64,000 nt of DNA from PALSA-894 sp963828625 (GTDB lineage: Bacteria; Pseudomonadota; Alphaproteobacteria; Rhizobiales; Xanthobacteraceae): assembly GCA_963828625.1 (NCBI GenBank), contig CAWHEX010000002.1:310001-374000 (forward strand), given 5' to 3'. A program made the position numbers and the translations under genes. The first letter of the stretch is position 1; every line of letters starts with the position of its first letter. Under the pieces are notes generated by a model, which was given only the letters and a program-made list of their open reading frames with translations, was not told the DNA's origin and did not search any database. Shown piece after piece: positions 57,302 to 64,000 of the stretch.

Positions 57302-57992
57302 TTACGGCGCGCGCTTGCTCTCGAACTTCCAGCGATAGATCAGCCGCACCGCGATCCAGATCAGGATCAGCACCAGCACCATGCGGAAGCCCGCGAGCGT
57401 CAACGCGGCGCGCCCGAGCAGGTAGATCAGCGTCGCCCAAAGCGACGCCCACATGGCTTCGGCGAGAACCGAATACGCAACGAACCGCGCGACCGGAAAC
57501 TGCAGGATGCCGGCAGCGGTCGAAATGCACGAGGCGACATTGGCCTGCCAGTAGGTCGTGAAGATTGCGCTCAGGCCGTATTTGGTGAGCCGGCGTTGCG
57601 CATTGTCGAGCGGCTCGCGCAGCCCGAAAGCGAGCAGCAGGCGATACCATCCGTATTTGCCGGCGAAGAAGTTCGTCACGTAGGCGGCGAACGAGACCCA
57701 GCGCCGCGATGGCCGCGATCTGCGCGATCCGAACGGGATCGGGCGCCGCGAAGATCAGCGCGAGGATGATCACGAGGTTGCCCGGGAAGTACCAGCCGAT
57801 GAGCAGAAGGCCCTCGACGTATGCGGCGAGCAGCACGATCGCGATGCCGTAGCGGTCGAGGTAATCCTTCGCGATGGCCGCCATCGTCTCTTCGGGCGGC
57901 AGATCGAGCACGCGCCAGATCGCGTAAAGCACGCCGAACAGCGCGAGCACTGCGAGCGGAAACGCGATGATCTTGAACGCCCGGCGGAGCAT
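57302..57992 (-). CDS. DedA/SNARE-associated membrane protein (one frameshift)
   Basis: A 229-residue polytopic protein. After an N-terminal helix come the DedA-type YVEGLLLIGWYFPGNLVII (E and PG motif region), then NFFAGKYGWYRLLLAFGL with the R/K-containing amphipathic segment, and two C-terminal helices (LAEAMWASLWATLIYLLGRA, MVLVLILIWIAVRLIY). One extra base in 57698-57700 breaks it after AAIAAL. DedA-family proteins move or flip lipids such as undecaprenyl phosphate. This subtype is a distant member. Confidence 0.78.
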
Positions 57993-58058
57993 GTCCCCTC
58001 ACCCGCGGGGAGCTAGCCGCCGGAAAAATCTCCCGTCAATGCGAAAGGCCGGGACTGG

Positions 58059-58392
58059 TTACTGCTTGGCGCGGCCGCGGCGCGGCACCGCGATCTCCTC
58101 GGGGCACTGCCAGGCGCGGCGCATCGCGCGCAGCTCGCCATCGCGGCGCGGACGCGCATGACCGCCGCGCGCCGGCGGCACTGCCTGCGGGGCAAGCGTG
58201 CCGTTCTCCAGCGCGTCGCAAAACGCGCCGAACTCCTCGTCCGTGATGCCGTAAAGGTCGAGCTGCAGCTGCAGTTTCGCCATGTCGAGAAACAGGGCGG
58301 AATTGTCGAGGCCGTGCGCCTTCGTGACTTCGATCAGCCCGTTCAGCAGCGCAATCGCCTTCTCAAGCCGATTCGTCCATGTTCGGTTGCAT
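58059..58392 (-). CDS. hypothetical small protein (probable one frameshift)
   Basis: Of no family I recognise. Bases 58059-58283 read openly as 74 residues from MAKLQLQLDLYG. The same frame continues upstream as LEKAIALLNGLIEVTKAHGL, and removing one T near 58371 joins it to ATG 58392 (MQPNMDERLEKAI), giving 110 residues. That ATG would overlap the TGA ending an alternative frame of the hydrolase gene (TGATG). The N-terminal half is a helical hairpin and the C-terminus is very basic (RRGRAKQ). The upstream extension is an inference. Confidence 0.5.
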
Positions 58393-58987
58393 CACCCAGC
58401 CCTCTCCAATTCGTCCTGCGCGACGTACGCGCAATCCAAGCCCCGGTCGTCAGTACTTCGCCGTAGAGTCCGGCCACGCGCGAGACGACGCGGTGGACGT
58501 CCTTTTCGGAAACGTCGTCGAGCGCATGGCTCGCCGACGCATCCGCCAGATAGGTGACGGCGTGACCACGATGAAACGCGTCGATCGCGGTCGCGAGGCA
58601 CGCCGCCTCGCCGGCAAAACCCGCCAGCACGAAGTTGCCGCCGCCCGCATTCATCACCTCGGCAAAATCATTGCTCGCGTAGCAGGACGGCTTGTTGCGC
58701 TCGAAGATCATGTCGACGCCGTGCGGCTCGAAGCCCTCGATCCAGCGCGAAAACGGCGTCGCCTTGTTGAACAGCGGCGTGCGGTCGATCCAGCGGGCGA
58801 ACGCGACCGGCATGCCCATCGCGCGCGCATGCGTCAGCGCCGCGCGGCAATTCGCGAGCGCACTCTTGGATTCCTTGAGCGCCAGGACGCGCGGACGCGC
58901 CACGTATTCCTGCTGCATGTCGACCAGAACCAGGGTCTGGATGACCGACGGATTGACGTAGGCACGCAGGTCGATGACGGAGCTCAT
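58343..58987 (-). CDS. isochorismatase-family cysteine hydrolase
   Basis: A 214-residue enzyme with the catalytic Asp in TLVLVDMQQEYV, the Lys in FERNKPSCYAS and the Cys in AGFAGEAACLATAIDAFHRG. The set matches isochorismatase/nicotinamidase-type cysteine hydrolases, acting on an amide or vinyl ether. The tail after GAWIARTS does not look native. In another frame, CAYVAQDELERAG ends at TGA 58394-58392, so a base may be missing near 58425-58430. A duplicated 40-bp leader lies upstream. Confidence 0.8.
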   Translation of the reverse strand: MSSVIDLRAYVNPSVIQTLVLVDMQQEYVARPRVLALKESKSALANCRAALTHARAMGMPVAFARWIDRTPLFNKATPFSRWIEGFEPHGVDMIFERNKPSCYASNDFAEVMNAGGGNFVLAGFAGEAACLATAIDAFHRGHAVTYLADASASHALDDVSEKDVHRVVSRVAGLYGEVLTTGAWIARTSRRTNWRGLGDATEHGRIGLRRRLRC

Positions 58988-59043
58988 GCGCGAGGCCTTC
59001 TCGTTGGCGTTTCAAATCCTAGACGGAGTACGGCCAAACCGCG

Positions 59044-59083
59044 TGCAGCCGTTACAATACAGGGGTGTTCCGAAAACGGAACG
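59044..59083. repeat. 40-bp repeat with palindrome, copy A
   Basis: Matches 60460-60499 at 34 of 40 positions. It contains the palindrome GTTCCG-AAAA-CGGAAC at 59067-59082 and lies ~57 bases upstream of the isochorismatase-like start. The rest of the gap 58988-59145 holds nothing I can support. Confidence 0.7.
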
Positions 59084-59145
59084 CCCTGTCTGTGGTTTAG
59101 CTATCTACGATACTCTCTCTCTGATTGCGGCCCGTGCAAGCCAAA

Positions 59146-60399
59146 TCAGGCGCGGATTTTGTCGACCGAAGGTCGTGTTACCGGGCGTATCGCGGAGCGC
59201 TCCAGAATCCCGGGAACATGCCATCTCCCTTCGGGCCGTATCGTGATGTACGGATCGATCCCGAGCGCGATCGCCTGCGGGTGAGGCGCGGTGTCGAGCA
59301 CGATCTCCACGTAGTCGAAATCCGAGAAGACGAACTCCTGGCCGCCCTCAAGCGGGCGGAAGGCAAACTGCGACCAGAAATCCAGAAGCCGTTTTTGTGA
59401 ATGGGCGTAGATTAACCGGTATCCCTTGACCCGGCACAGCTCGATCGCGGCGCGCACGATATGTGCGCCGAGTCCCGCGTGACGAAACTCGCGGCGTACC
59501 GCGAGCCTTTCGATTTTTACAAAGTCGGCAAAATAGCGAAGCCGTACGCAGCCCGCCGGTTCGTTGCCCACGTAACCCAACAGATGCGTAGCGGAAAAAT
59601 CATTGCCGTCGAATTCCTCGTCGTGAGGACATTCCTGCTCCGCGACATAGACGGCGCTTCGGATCGAAATCACGCGCATGACATCTTCAAGCGAGCGCGC
59701 CACCGTGACGGCAAACTTGCCCGGGGAATTCTCGCCACGATAATTGTCGTAGACCGGAAGTGTCTCTGGCTTCGGCCCAAAGCGGCGGTATACGAATATC
59801 TCCGGGTTGGAAGCCCCGGCGTATTCGGCGTCCGGTTCGAAGGCCATCGTCCGCATCAGTTGCAGGCCGTGCACCGTCGCGGCGCGTGCATAGATGTCGA
59901 CGTCGCGATAGAGCTTGGTCGAAATCTTCTCGACCGCGAGAGGCATTCCGCCAGCGATGACCCCGGGTGCATGAACGCACCACACATAAATCCCGGCTGG
60001 TTTTTCGTTCTGTTTCGCGATCATCGCGAGATCCGGATCACTTCGATTTAGCGATCCATCGAGCAGCCCCTTCAGGCCCGCATGATTGAGCATCAGATAG
60101 GCAACCAAACCCTCGCCTTGCGGAAGGGATGATTTGTAACGTCCGCGGCGGGCGATAGCCCAAAAACAGTCGGGGTTGTGAGAGATAACCCGATGAATAA
60201 CCTCATTTGCGGCGAGCCGCCCGATTACACGGCGCGCTTCATTCATCAGGGCATCGACCTGAATTCCATTTGGCGTAAAGAGGACGCATCGTCCGCTGAG
60301 CTGCTGGGTGTTGAGCGAATCTAGCGGGTGGCGGGCCTCACCCCTCGTCCGGAGCATTTTTGCGGCCGTACGGGTCACCCTAGGGTCGTGGGCTGTCAT
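59146..60399 (-). CDS. two-domain GNAT-type acyltransferase
   Basis: A 417-residue protein. Residues ~230-395 are a clear GNAT domain with a typical beta4-loop (IERLAVRREFRHAGLGAHIV), YVAEQECPHDEEFDGNDFSA and LGYVGNEPAGCVRLRYFADF. Residues ~50-225 look like a second, degenerate acyltransferase-like domain (AVEKISTKLYRDVDIYARAA, ARAATVHGLQLMRTM). The DNA is less GC-rich than the core genome. Acceptor and acyl donor are unknown. It is flanked by two LysR genes and a duplicated leader, which suggests a regulated accessory function. Confidence 0.72.
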   Translation of the reverse strand: MTAHDPRVTRTAAKMLRTRGEARHPLDSLNTQQLSGRCVLFTPNGIQVDALMNEARRVIGRLAANEVIHRVISHNPDCFWAIARRGRYKSSLPQGEGLVAYLMLNHAGLKGLLDGSLNRSDPDLAMIAKQNEKPAGIYVWCVHAPGVIAGGMPLAVEKISTKLYRDVDIYARAATVHGLQLMRTMAFEPDAEYAGASNPEIFVYRRFGPKPETLPVYDNYRGENSPGKFAVTVARSLEDVMRVISIRSAVYVAEQECPHDEEFDGNDFSATHLLGYVGNEPAGCVRLRYFADFVKIERLAVRREFRHAGLGAHIVRAAIELCRVKGYRLIYAHSQKRLLDFWSQFAFRPLEGGQEFVFSDFDYVEIVLDTAPHPQAIALGIDPYITIRPEGRWHVPGILERSAIRPVTRPSVDKIRA

Positions 60400-60458
60400 T
60401 TTTAGGTTGTCCCCTCTGGAATACTTTGCAAAGCTTACGCAGAGGTGGGGGAAGGAGT

Positions 60459-61535
60459 ATGCAGCCGTTGCAGCACAGGGGTGTTCCGATTCCGGAACGT
60501 ACCGACGGCCCCCGGAAGTTAACTACTCCGGATTGGGAAGCGGTTCATGTATTTCTAGAGGTTGCGCGCCGCGGAAGCTTCCGCTCGGCAGCGGACCATC
60601 TCCGTTTGTCTATTAATGCGTTGCGCCGGCGCATCGGTGATCTTGAGCATGAACTTGGCGTGACGTTGCTGACCCGTCATGTCGACGGCGTGCGCACGAC
60701 GGCCGAAGGCGACGAAATCCTCGATGCGGCGCGCAAGATGGAGGTCGCGTCCTACGGGCTGATACGGGCCCGCGACCGGTCTGCCCCGGCGATGGCCGGC
60801 GAATTGAAGCTCGCGGTCACCGAGGGCCTCGGCACGTTCTGGCTCGCGCCGCGGCTGATCGAATTTCAGCGCGCGCATCCCAAGCTTCTCGTGGACCTCA
60901 ACTGCGCGATGCAGTCCGCCGACGTGTTGCGCCTGCAGGCCGATGCCGCGGTCCAGCTAACCAAACCGCAAAATCCTGATGTGAAGATCGTCAAGCTCGG
61001 GCGGCTGCATTCAATGCCGTTCGCGGCGCCTTCGTATATCGAGACCTACGGCGTGCCGAAGACGATGGAAGAGCTGTTCAAGCATCGCGTTGTGCTGCAG
61101 GTCGCCGAGCAGACGGCGATGAAGGAAATTTACGAGCGCCTGGCCCCCGGCGTACCGCAGGTCGGCTTCGTCGCCATGCGCAACAACGTCAGCAGCGCGC
61201 ATATCTGGGCGATTTCGAAAGGTGCGGGTATCGGCTGGGCTCCCACTTACGTGCATGCAATCGGCGGACGGATGGTGCCGCTCGAGCTTGATCTTCATTT
61301 CCAGTTCGACATCTGGCTGACCTATCATCCCGACGCCGCGCGGATACCGCGCGTTCGCCGGATGATCGACTGGATCATCGATTCATTCGACTCCAGGAAA
61401 TTCCCTTGGTTCCGCGACGAGTTCATTCATCCGAATGATCTGCCGAAGGAATACGGCGGTGCGCCTGTCGTGAATCTGTTCGAGGGATTCTTCGGCGCTA
61501 GCCATGACCGGATCGCGAAAGTCGCGAACAAGTAA
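60459..61535 (+). CDS. LysR-family transcriptional regulator, paralogue 1
   Basis: A 358-residue regulator. The N-terminal winged helix reads EAVHVFLEVARRGSFRSAAD through LRRRIGDLEHELGVTLL. The effector domain has LKLAVTEGLGTFWLAPRLIE and ends KFPWFRDEFIHPNDLPKEYG, shared with the second LysR below but not common in the family. The start is uncertain: ATG 60459 lies one base after AAGGAG, so a longer start at TTG 60426 is possible. The palindrome in the leader overlaps the first codons, which would fit self-regulation. Confidence 0.82.
   Translation: MQPLQHRGVPIPERTDGPRKLTTPDWEAVHVFLEVARRGSFRSAADHLRLSINALRRRIGDLEHELGVTLLTRHVDGVRTTAEGDEILDAARKMEVASYGLIRARDRSAPAMAGELKLAVTEGLGTFWLAPRLIEFQRAHPKLLVDLNCAMQSADVLRLQADAAVQLTKPQNPDVKIVKLGRLHSMPFAAPSYIETYGVPKTMEELFKHRVVLQVAEQTAMKEIYERLAPGVPQVGFVAMRNNVSSAHIWAISKGAGIGWAPTYVHAIGGRMVPLELDLHFQFDIWLTYHPDAARIPRVRRMIDWIIDSFDSRKFPWFRDEFIHPNDLPKEYGGAPVVNLFEGFFGASHDRIAKVANK
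60460..60499. repeat. 40-bp repeat with palindrome, copy B
   Basis: Partner of 59044-59083. It contains GTTCCG-ATTC-CGGAAC at 60483-60498 and overlaps the first codons of the LysR gene. Confidence 0.7.
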
Positions 61536-61556
61536 TCGCGCGTCGTCGTCGCGACG

Positions 61557-61973
61557 CTAATTCTTGCTGTTATTCCTCAGCGCCTCGGCCAGCATCACCA
61601 GCGCGTACTTCGTGGTGCGCGACGATATTTCCGAATAGGCCTTTACGAGCCGCACCGCGCCCTTGGTCTGAAGGAAGGCGAGCGCCGGACTCGACGTCTC
61701 GCGGCGCTGTTTCGCCTGCACACCCATGCCGCCGTAGAAGAACGTCACCGGAATGTTGAGCATGTCGGCAATCTTCTGCAGCCGGCCAGCCGAAACCCGG
61801 TTGGTGCCCTTTTCGTATTTCTGCACCTGCTGAAACGTCAGTCCAATACCGTCCGCCAGGCTCGACTGCGACAGGCCGCGCTGCAGGCGCAGCGCACGGA
61901 TCTTTCGCCCGATCTCGACATCCTCCGCGCCGGCGCGCCGCTTGCGGCTTCCGGCCTCTCTCGACCCGATCAA
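61557..61973 (-). CDS. XRE-family helix-turn-helix protein, paralogue 1
   Basis: A 138-residue DNA-binding protein. The Cro/C1-type helix-turn-helix spans residues ~20-75 (LRLQRGLSQSSLADGIGLTF and QQVQKYEKGTNRVSAGRLQK), the C-terminal ~60 residues are a separate helical region (AVRLVKAYSEISSRTTKYAL). It shares the LTFQQVQKYEKG pattern with the gene at 63371. It is convergent with LysR 1 and divergent from LysR 2 across a 134-base gap that holds nothing I can support. Confidence 0.85.
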   Translation of the reverse strand: MIGSREAGSRKRRAGAEDVEIGRKIRALRLQRGLSQSSLADGIGLTFQQVQKYEKGTNRVSAGRLQKIADMLNIPVTFFYGGMGVQAKQRRETSSPALAFLQTKGAVRLVKAYSEISSRTTKYALVMLAEALRNNSKN

Positions 61974-62107
61974 TCTTGCCCCCTCCGCGTGCTATTGCTG
62001 CGGTGCAAAACGCCACAACCGGAAGGCAATTTCGTGGTCCGAAATCATGTGCATATCTCTTGATTCTCGGAGAGAATTGGCATCCGTAAAAGTAGCATAG
62101 CGAGGGG

Positions 62108-63181
62108 GTGCGCGGTCCGGTGGCAAAATTTACGCAACGGGGTGCTGCAAAAATTAGACAGCCTATCGGGCCGGCGTTGCTTGAGCGCATCTCGTGGGAC
62201 GATCTGCGCATCTTCATGGTCGTCGCGCGCAGCCTGAGTTTCCGCAAGGCCGCCACCGCGCTGCGCAACACCTCGACGACCGTCATGCGCAAGATGGACC
62301 GCCTCGAACAAGGATTTGGATTCAGGCTATTCGACCGAATCCCCGACGGGCTCGTGCTCACCGCGGAAGGGCAGGCCGTTTACCGCAGCGCGCTTGAGAT
62401 GGAGCGCGCCAGCCTGTCGCTACGCGCGCACCTCGATCAGGACCTCACCACCCGCGGGATGGTGCGCTGCGCGGTCACCGAAGGCCTCGGCACGATGTGG
62501 ATCCTTCCGCATCTGGCGCAATTTTCCCGCACGCATCCGACGACGGTCGTCGATCTGCGCTGCTCGATGGAAGTCGCCGACGTGCTGCGCATGGAAGCGG
62601 ATGTCGCGATCCAGTTGAACAAGCCGGATCGGCCCGACGTGAAGTCCATGCGGCTCGGCCGGCTGCATATCTATCCGTTCGCCTCGAAGCGATACATCGA
62701 GCTTTACGGCTTGCCCAAGTCGCTGGGCGATCTGAAGCACCACCGGCTGATCCATCAAAAAGCGCCGCAGATCGACGACCAGGACTGGACCAAGGTTCTT
62801 GGCCTCGATGACCTCGAAGGGATCGTTGCGCTGCGTACCAATGCAAGTACCGCGCTTGCCTGCGCGATCGAGTTCGGCATCGGGATCGGCCCGCTGCCGA
62901 CTTACATCATGGCCATTGGCTCGGAGCTCGTTCCGATCGATGTCGGGCTGCGATACCCGGTCGATATCTGGATGACCTACCACCCTGATGCACGCAGCAT
63001 TCGCCGCGTGTCCTTCTTCATCGACTGGTTGCGCACGCTGTTCGACCCCAAGCGCTATCCGTGGTTCGGCGACGAATTCATCCATCCGCACGAACTCGCG
63101 CAGTCACACGTTCCGAAATTCACCGAGTCGCTGCTCAATCTCGAGATGGTCAAGCACGTCCGGCGCGCGGCCCAAGGCTGA
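62108..63181 (+). CDS. LysR-family transcriptional regulator, paralogue 2
   Basis: A 357-residue regulator paralogous to the one at 60459. The helix-turn-helix is DDLRIFMVVARSLSFRKAAT through VMRKMDRLEQGFGFRLF, and the effector domain has VRCAVTEGLGTMWILPHLAQ and ends YPWFGDEFIHPHELAQSHVP. In both the C-terminal tail after the FIHP motif is longer than in most LysR proteins. It begins with a basic N-terminal extension; the exact start is uncertain. Confidence 0.83.
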   Translation: MRGPVAKFTQRGAAKIRQPIGPALLERISWDDLRIFMVVARSLSFRKAATALRNTSTTVMRKMDRLEQGFGFRLFDRIPDGLVLTAEGQAVYRSALEMERASLSLRAHLDQDLTTRGMVRCAVTEGLGTMWILPHLAQFSRTHPTTVVDLRCSMEVADVLRMEADVAIQLNKPDRPDVKSMRLGRLHIYPFASKRYIELYGLPKSLGDLKHHRLIHQKAPQIDDQDWTKVLGLDDLEGIVALRTNASTALACAIEFGIGIGPLPTYIMAIGSELVPIDVGLRYPVDIWMTYHPDARSIRRVSFFIDWLRTLFDPKRYPWFGDEFIHPHELAQSHVPKFTESLLNLEMVKHVRRAAQG

Positions 63182-63370
63182 GCGGCCGGCGCGCCGGGCG
63201 CCGCGGCCGATAGCGCCCAATCCAATACCTTCCCGTGCCAATCCCCGCCCCGCCGCGGCGCAACCAGCGGTGTGCGCAAACCCCAAATCACGATGGCCAA
63301 GGCGCGTTTCCGCGCCCGAGACTTCGGCAGATCGTCCGAATTCGGGCCGGTATGGGGAGCGTGCGCAGCG

Positions 63371-63772
63371 ATGCCGATGAAATCCAAGACCAAGAGCACC
63401 AATTCGCACGACGTCGAGGTCGGGCAGCGCATCCGCGCGCGCCGCATGGCAAAGGGGATGTCGCAGACCGAACTCGGCAACCTGCTGGGTGTAACGTTCC
63501 AGCAGGTGCAGAAATACGAGAAGGGCGTGAACCGGGTCGGCGCCGGGCGGCTCGTTCGCGTCGGCGAGGCGCTCGACGTGCCGGTGTCGTTCTTCTTCGG
63601 CGCGACCGACAACGGCACCGAGGACACCAAGGCGATCCTCGGCTTTCTCGACACGTCGTACTCGCTGCGCCTGCTGCGTGCATTCTCGCGCATCACCGAA
63701 ACCGGCGTGCAGCGCGCGGTCGTGGACCTCGTCGAGAGCATCGCACCGCCGAAGGACCCCGCGCCGCTTTAG
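63371..63772 (+). CDS. XRE-family helix-turn-helix protein, paralogue 2
   Basis: A 133-residue paralogue of the protein at 61557. The helix-turn-helix is VGQRIRARRMAKGMSQTELG and VTFQQVQKYEKGVNRVGAGR, the C-terminal helical part is RLLRAFSRITETGVQRAVVD. ATG 63371 (MPMKSKTK) is preferred; ATG 63377 is possible, and the upstream open frame is basic and unlike the family. It lies 189 bases after LysR 2 on the same strand. Confidence 0.83.
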   Translation: MPMKSKTKSTNSHDVEVGQRIRARRMAKGMSQTELGNLLGVTFQQVQKYEKGVNRVGAGRLVRVGEALDVPVSFFFGATDNGTEDTKAILGFLDTSYSLRLLRAFSRITETGVQRAVVDLVESIAPPKDPAPL

Positions 63773-63844
63773 CGTTTGGTAACCACGTCCGCTTACCCTC
63801 CGGCAGGTTGAGGGCCCGGCGCATCGGGCCGGGCGAGGCGACCG

Positions 63845-64000
63845 GTGGGACCTGTCAGGATTGGCGCGCTGCTGCTGGTTGCGATCGCAATCCCGGCGAC
63901 GGCTCACACCTTCGATTTCTCGCTCAGTGCCCCGGCGTCCGGCTGCCTTTCGGTTGGCAACGCCGCGTACCGCGCCGTGCCGGCCTCCGAGCGCGCCGAC
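63845..64000 (+). CDS. partial secreted protein, cut by the window end
   Basis: A frame from GTG 63845 runs 52 codons to the edge without a stop. It has a Sec signal peptide (MGPVRIGALLLVAIAIPATA, cleavage near TAH). The mature start contains one Cys (SGCLSVGN). No family can be assigned from this piece. The GTG and the absence of a clear Shine-Dalgarno make the start tentative. Confidence 0.5.
   Translation, partial: MGPVRIGALLLVAIAIPATAHTFDFSLSAPASGCLSVGNAAYRAVPASERAD

Noticed and set aside
59146..60399. Autoinducer (acyl-homoserine lactone) synthase
   Set aside because: The protein is a GNAT without LuxI signature residues, and no LuxR gene is near. The sequence does not show what it acylates.

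Overview
The window is GC-rich, densely coded DNA from an alphaproteobacterium. Gene order points to Hyphomicrobiales (Rhizobiales), close to the Bradyrhizobium/Rhodopseudomonas/Pseudolabrys groups. The evidence is the rph/rdgB/hemW block divergent from hrcA-grpE, the dnaK-dnaJ-pmtA-like-pyrF-dapB-gpmA run, the infC / rpmI-rplT-pheS-pheT translation cluster, rsmI-yraN-gshB, and four copies of a palindromic intergenic repeat of rhizobial type. No rRNA, tRNA, CRISPR array, transposase or prophage gene was seen. Most of the window is chromosomal housekeeping DNA.

Layout. 0-4 kb: an FzlA-like GST, queG, a secreted protein, a deaminase and a hydrolase. 4-7 kb: two GT4 glycosyltransferases. 7-17 kb: infC (apparently with an AUU start), argG, a folded repeat, an enolase-family enzyme, rpmI-rplT, a DinB-like protein, pheS, an ASCH protein and pheT. 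17-21 kb: an ATP-pyrophosphatase, an amine oxidase, a YiiX-like peptidase and an EI24 protein. 21-24 kb: a phenylacetate-CoA-ligase/DpgC-like pair. 24-26 kb: nth, DUF2244 and an Ada-type methyltransferase. 26-33 kb: a long minus-strand run from dnaK to gpmA and an acetyltransferase. 33-40 kb: envelope-glycan membrane proteins and a UDP-galactopyranose-mutase-like flavoenzyme, with a recombination scar. 40-42 kb: TetR, an ECF sigma factor and alkB. 42-47 kb: grpE-hrcA and rph-rdgB-hemW. 48-58 kb: a PBP-activator lipoprotein, rsmI, yraN, an MCP, gshB, a UPF0145/DUF5996 operon, comM and a DedA protein. 58-64 kb: an accessory-looking cluster with a GNAT protein, two LysR paralogues and two XRE paralogues.

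About 20 genes, including essential ones (pheS, pheT, dnaK, dapB), are broken by single-base indels, mostly +1. Correcting them restores family-length proteins whose lengths are whole codons, so these look like sequencing or assembly errors. Coordinates for such genes span the whole reconstructed gene.

The most interesting items are: a PmtA-like phospholipid methyltransferase with a tandem 30-residue amphipathic repeat; a 235-bp direct repeat bracketing a glycan gene pair; related palindromes at the TetR start codon and the sigma-factor promoter; a protein with three UPF0145 domains; the DpgC-like/PaaK pair; the folded multi-hairpin repeat near 9.1 kb; and the LysR/XRE/GNAT cluster with a duplicated 40-bp palindromic leader.
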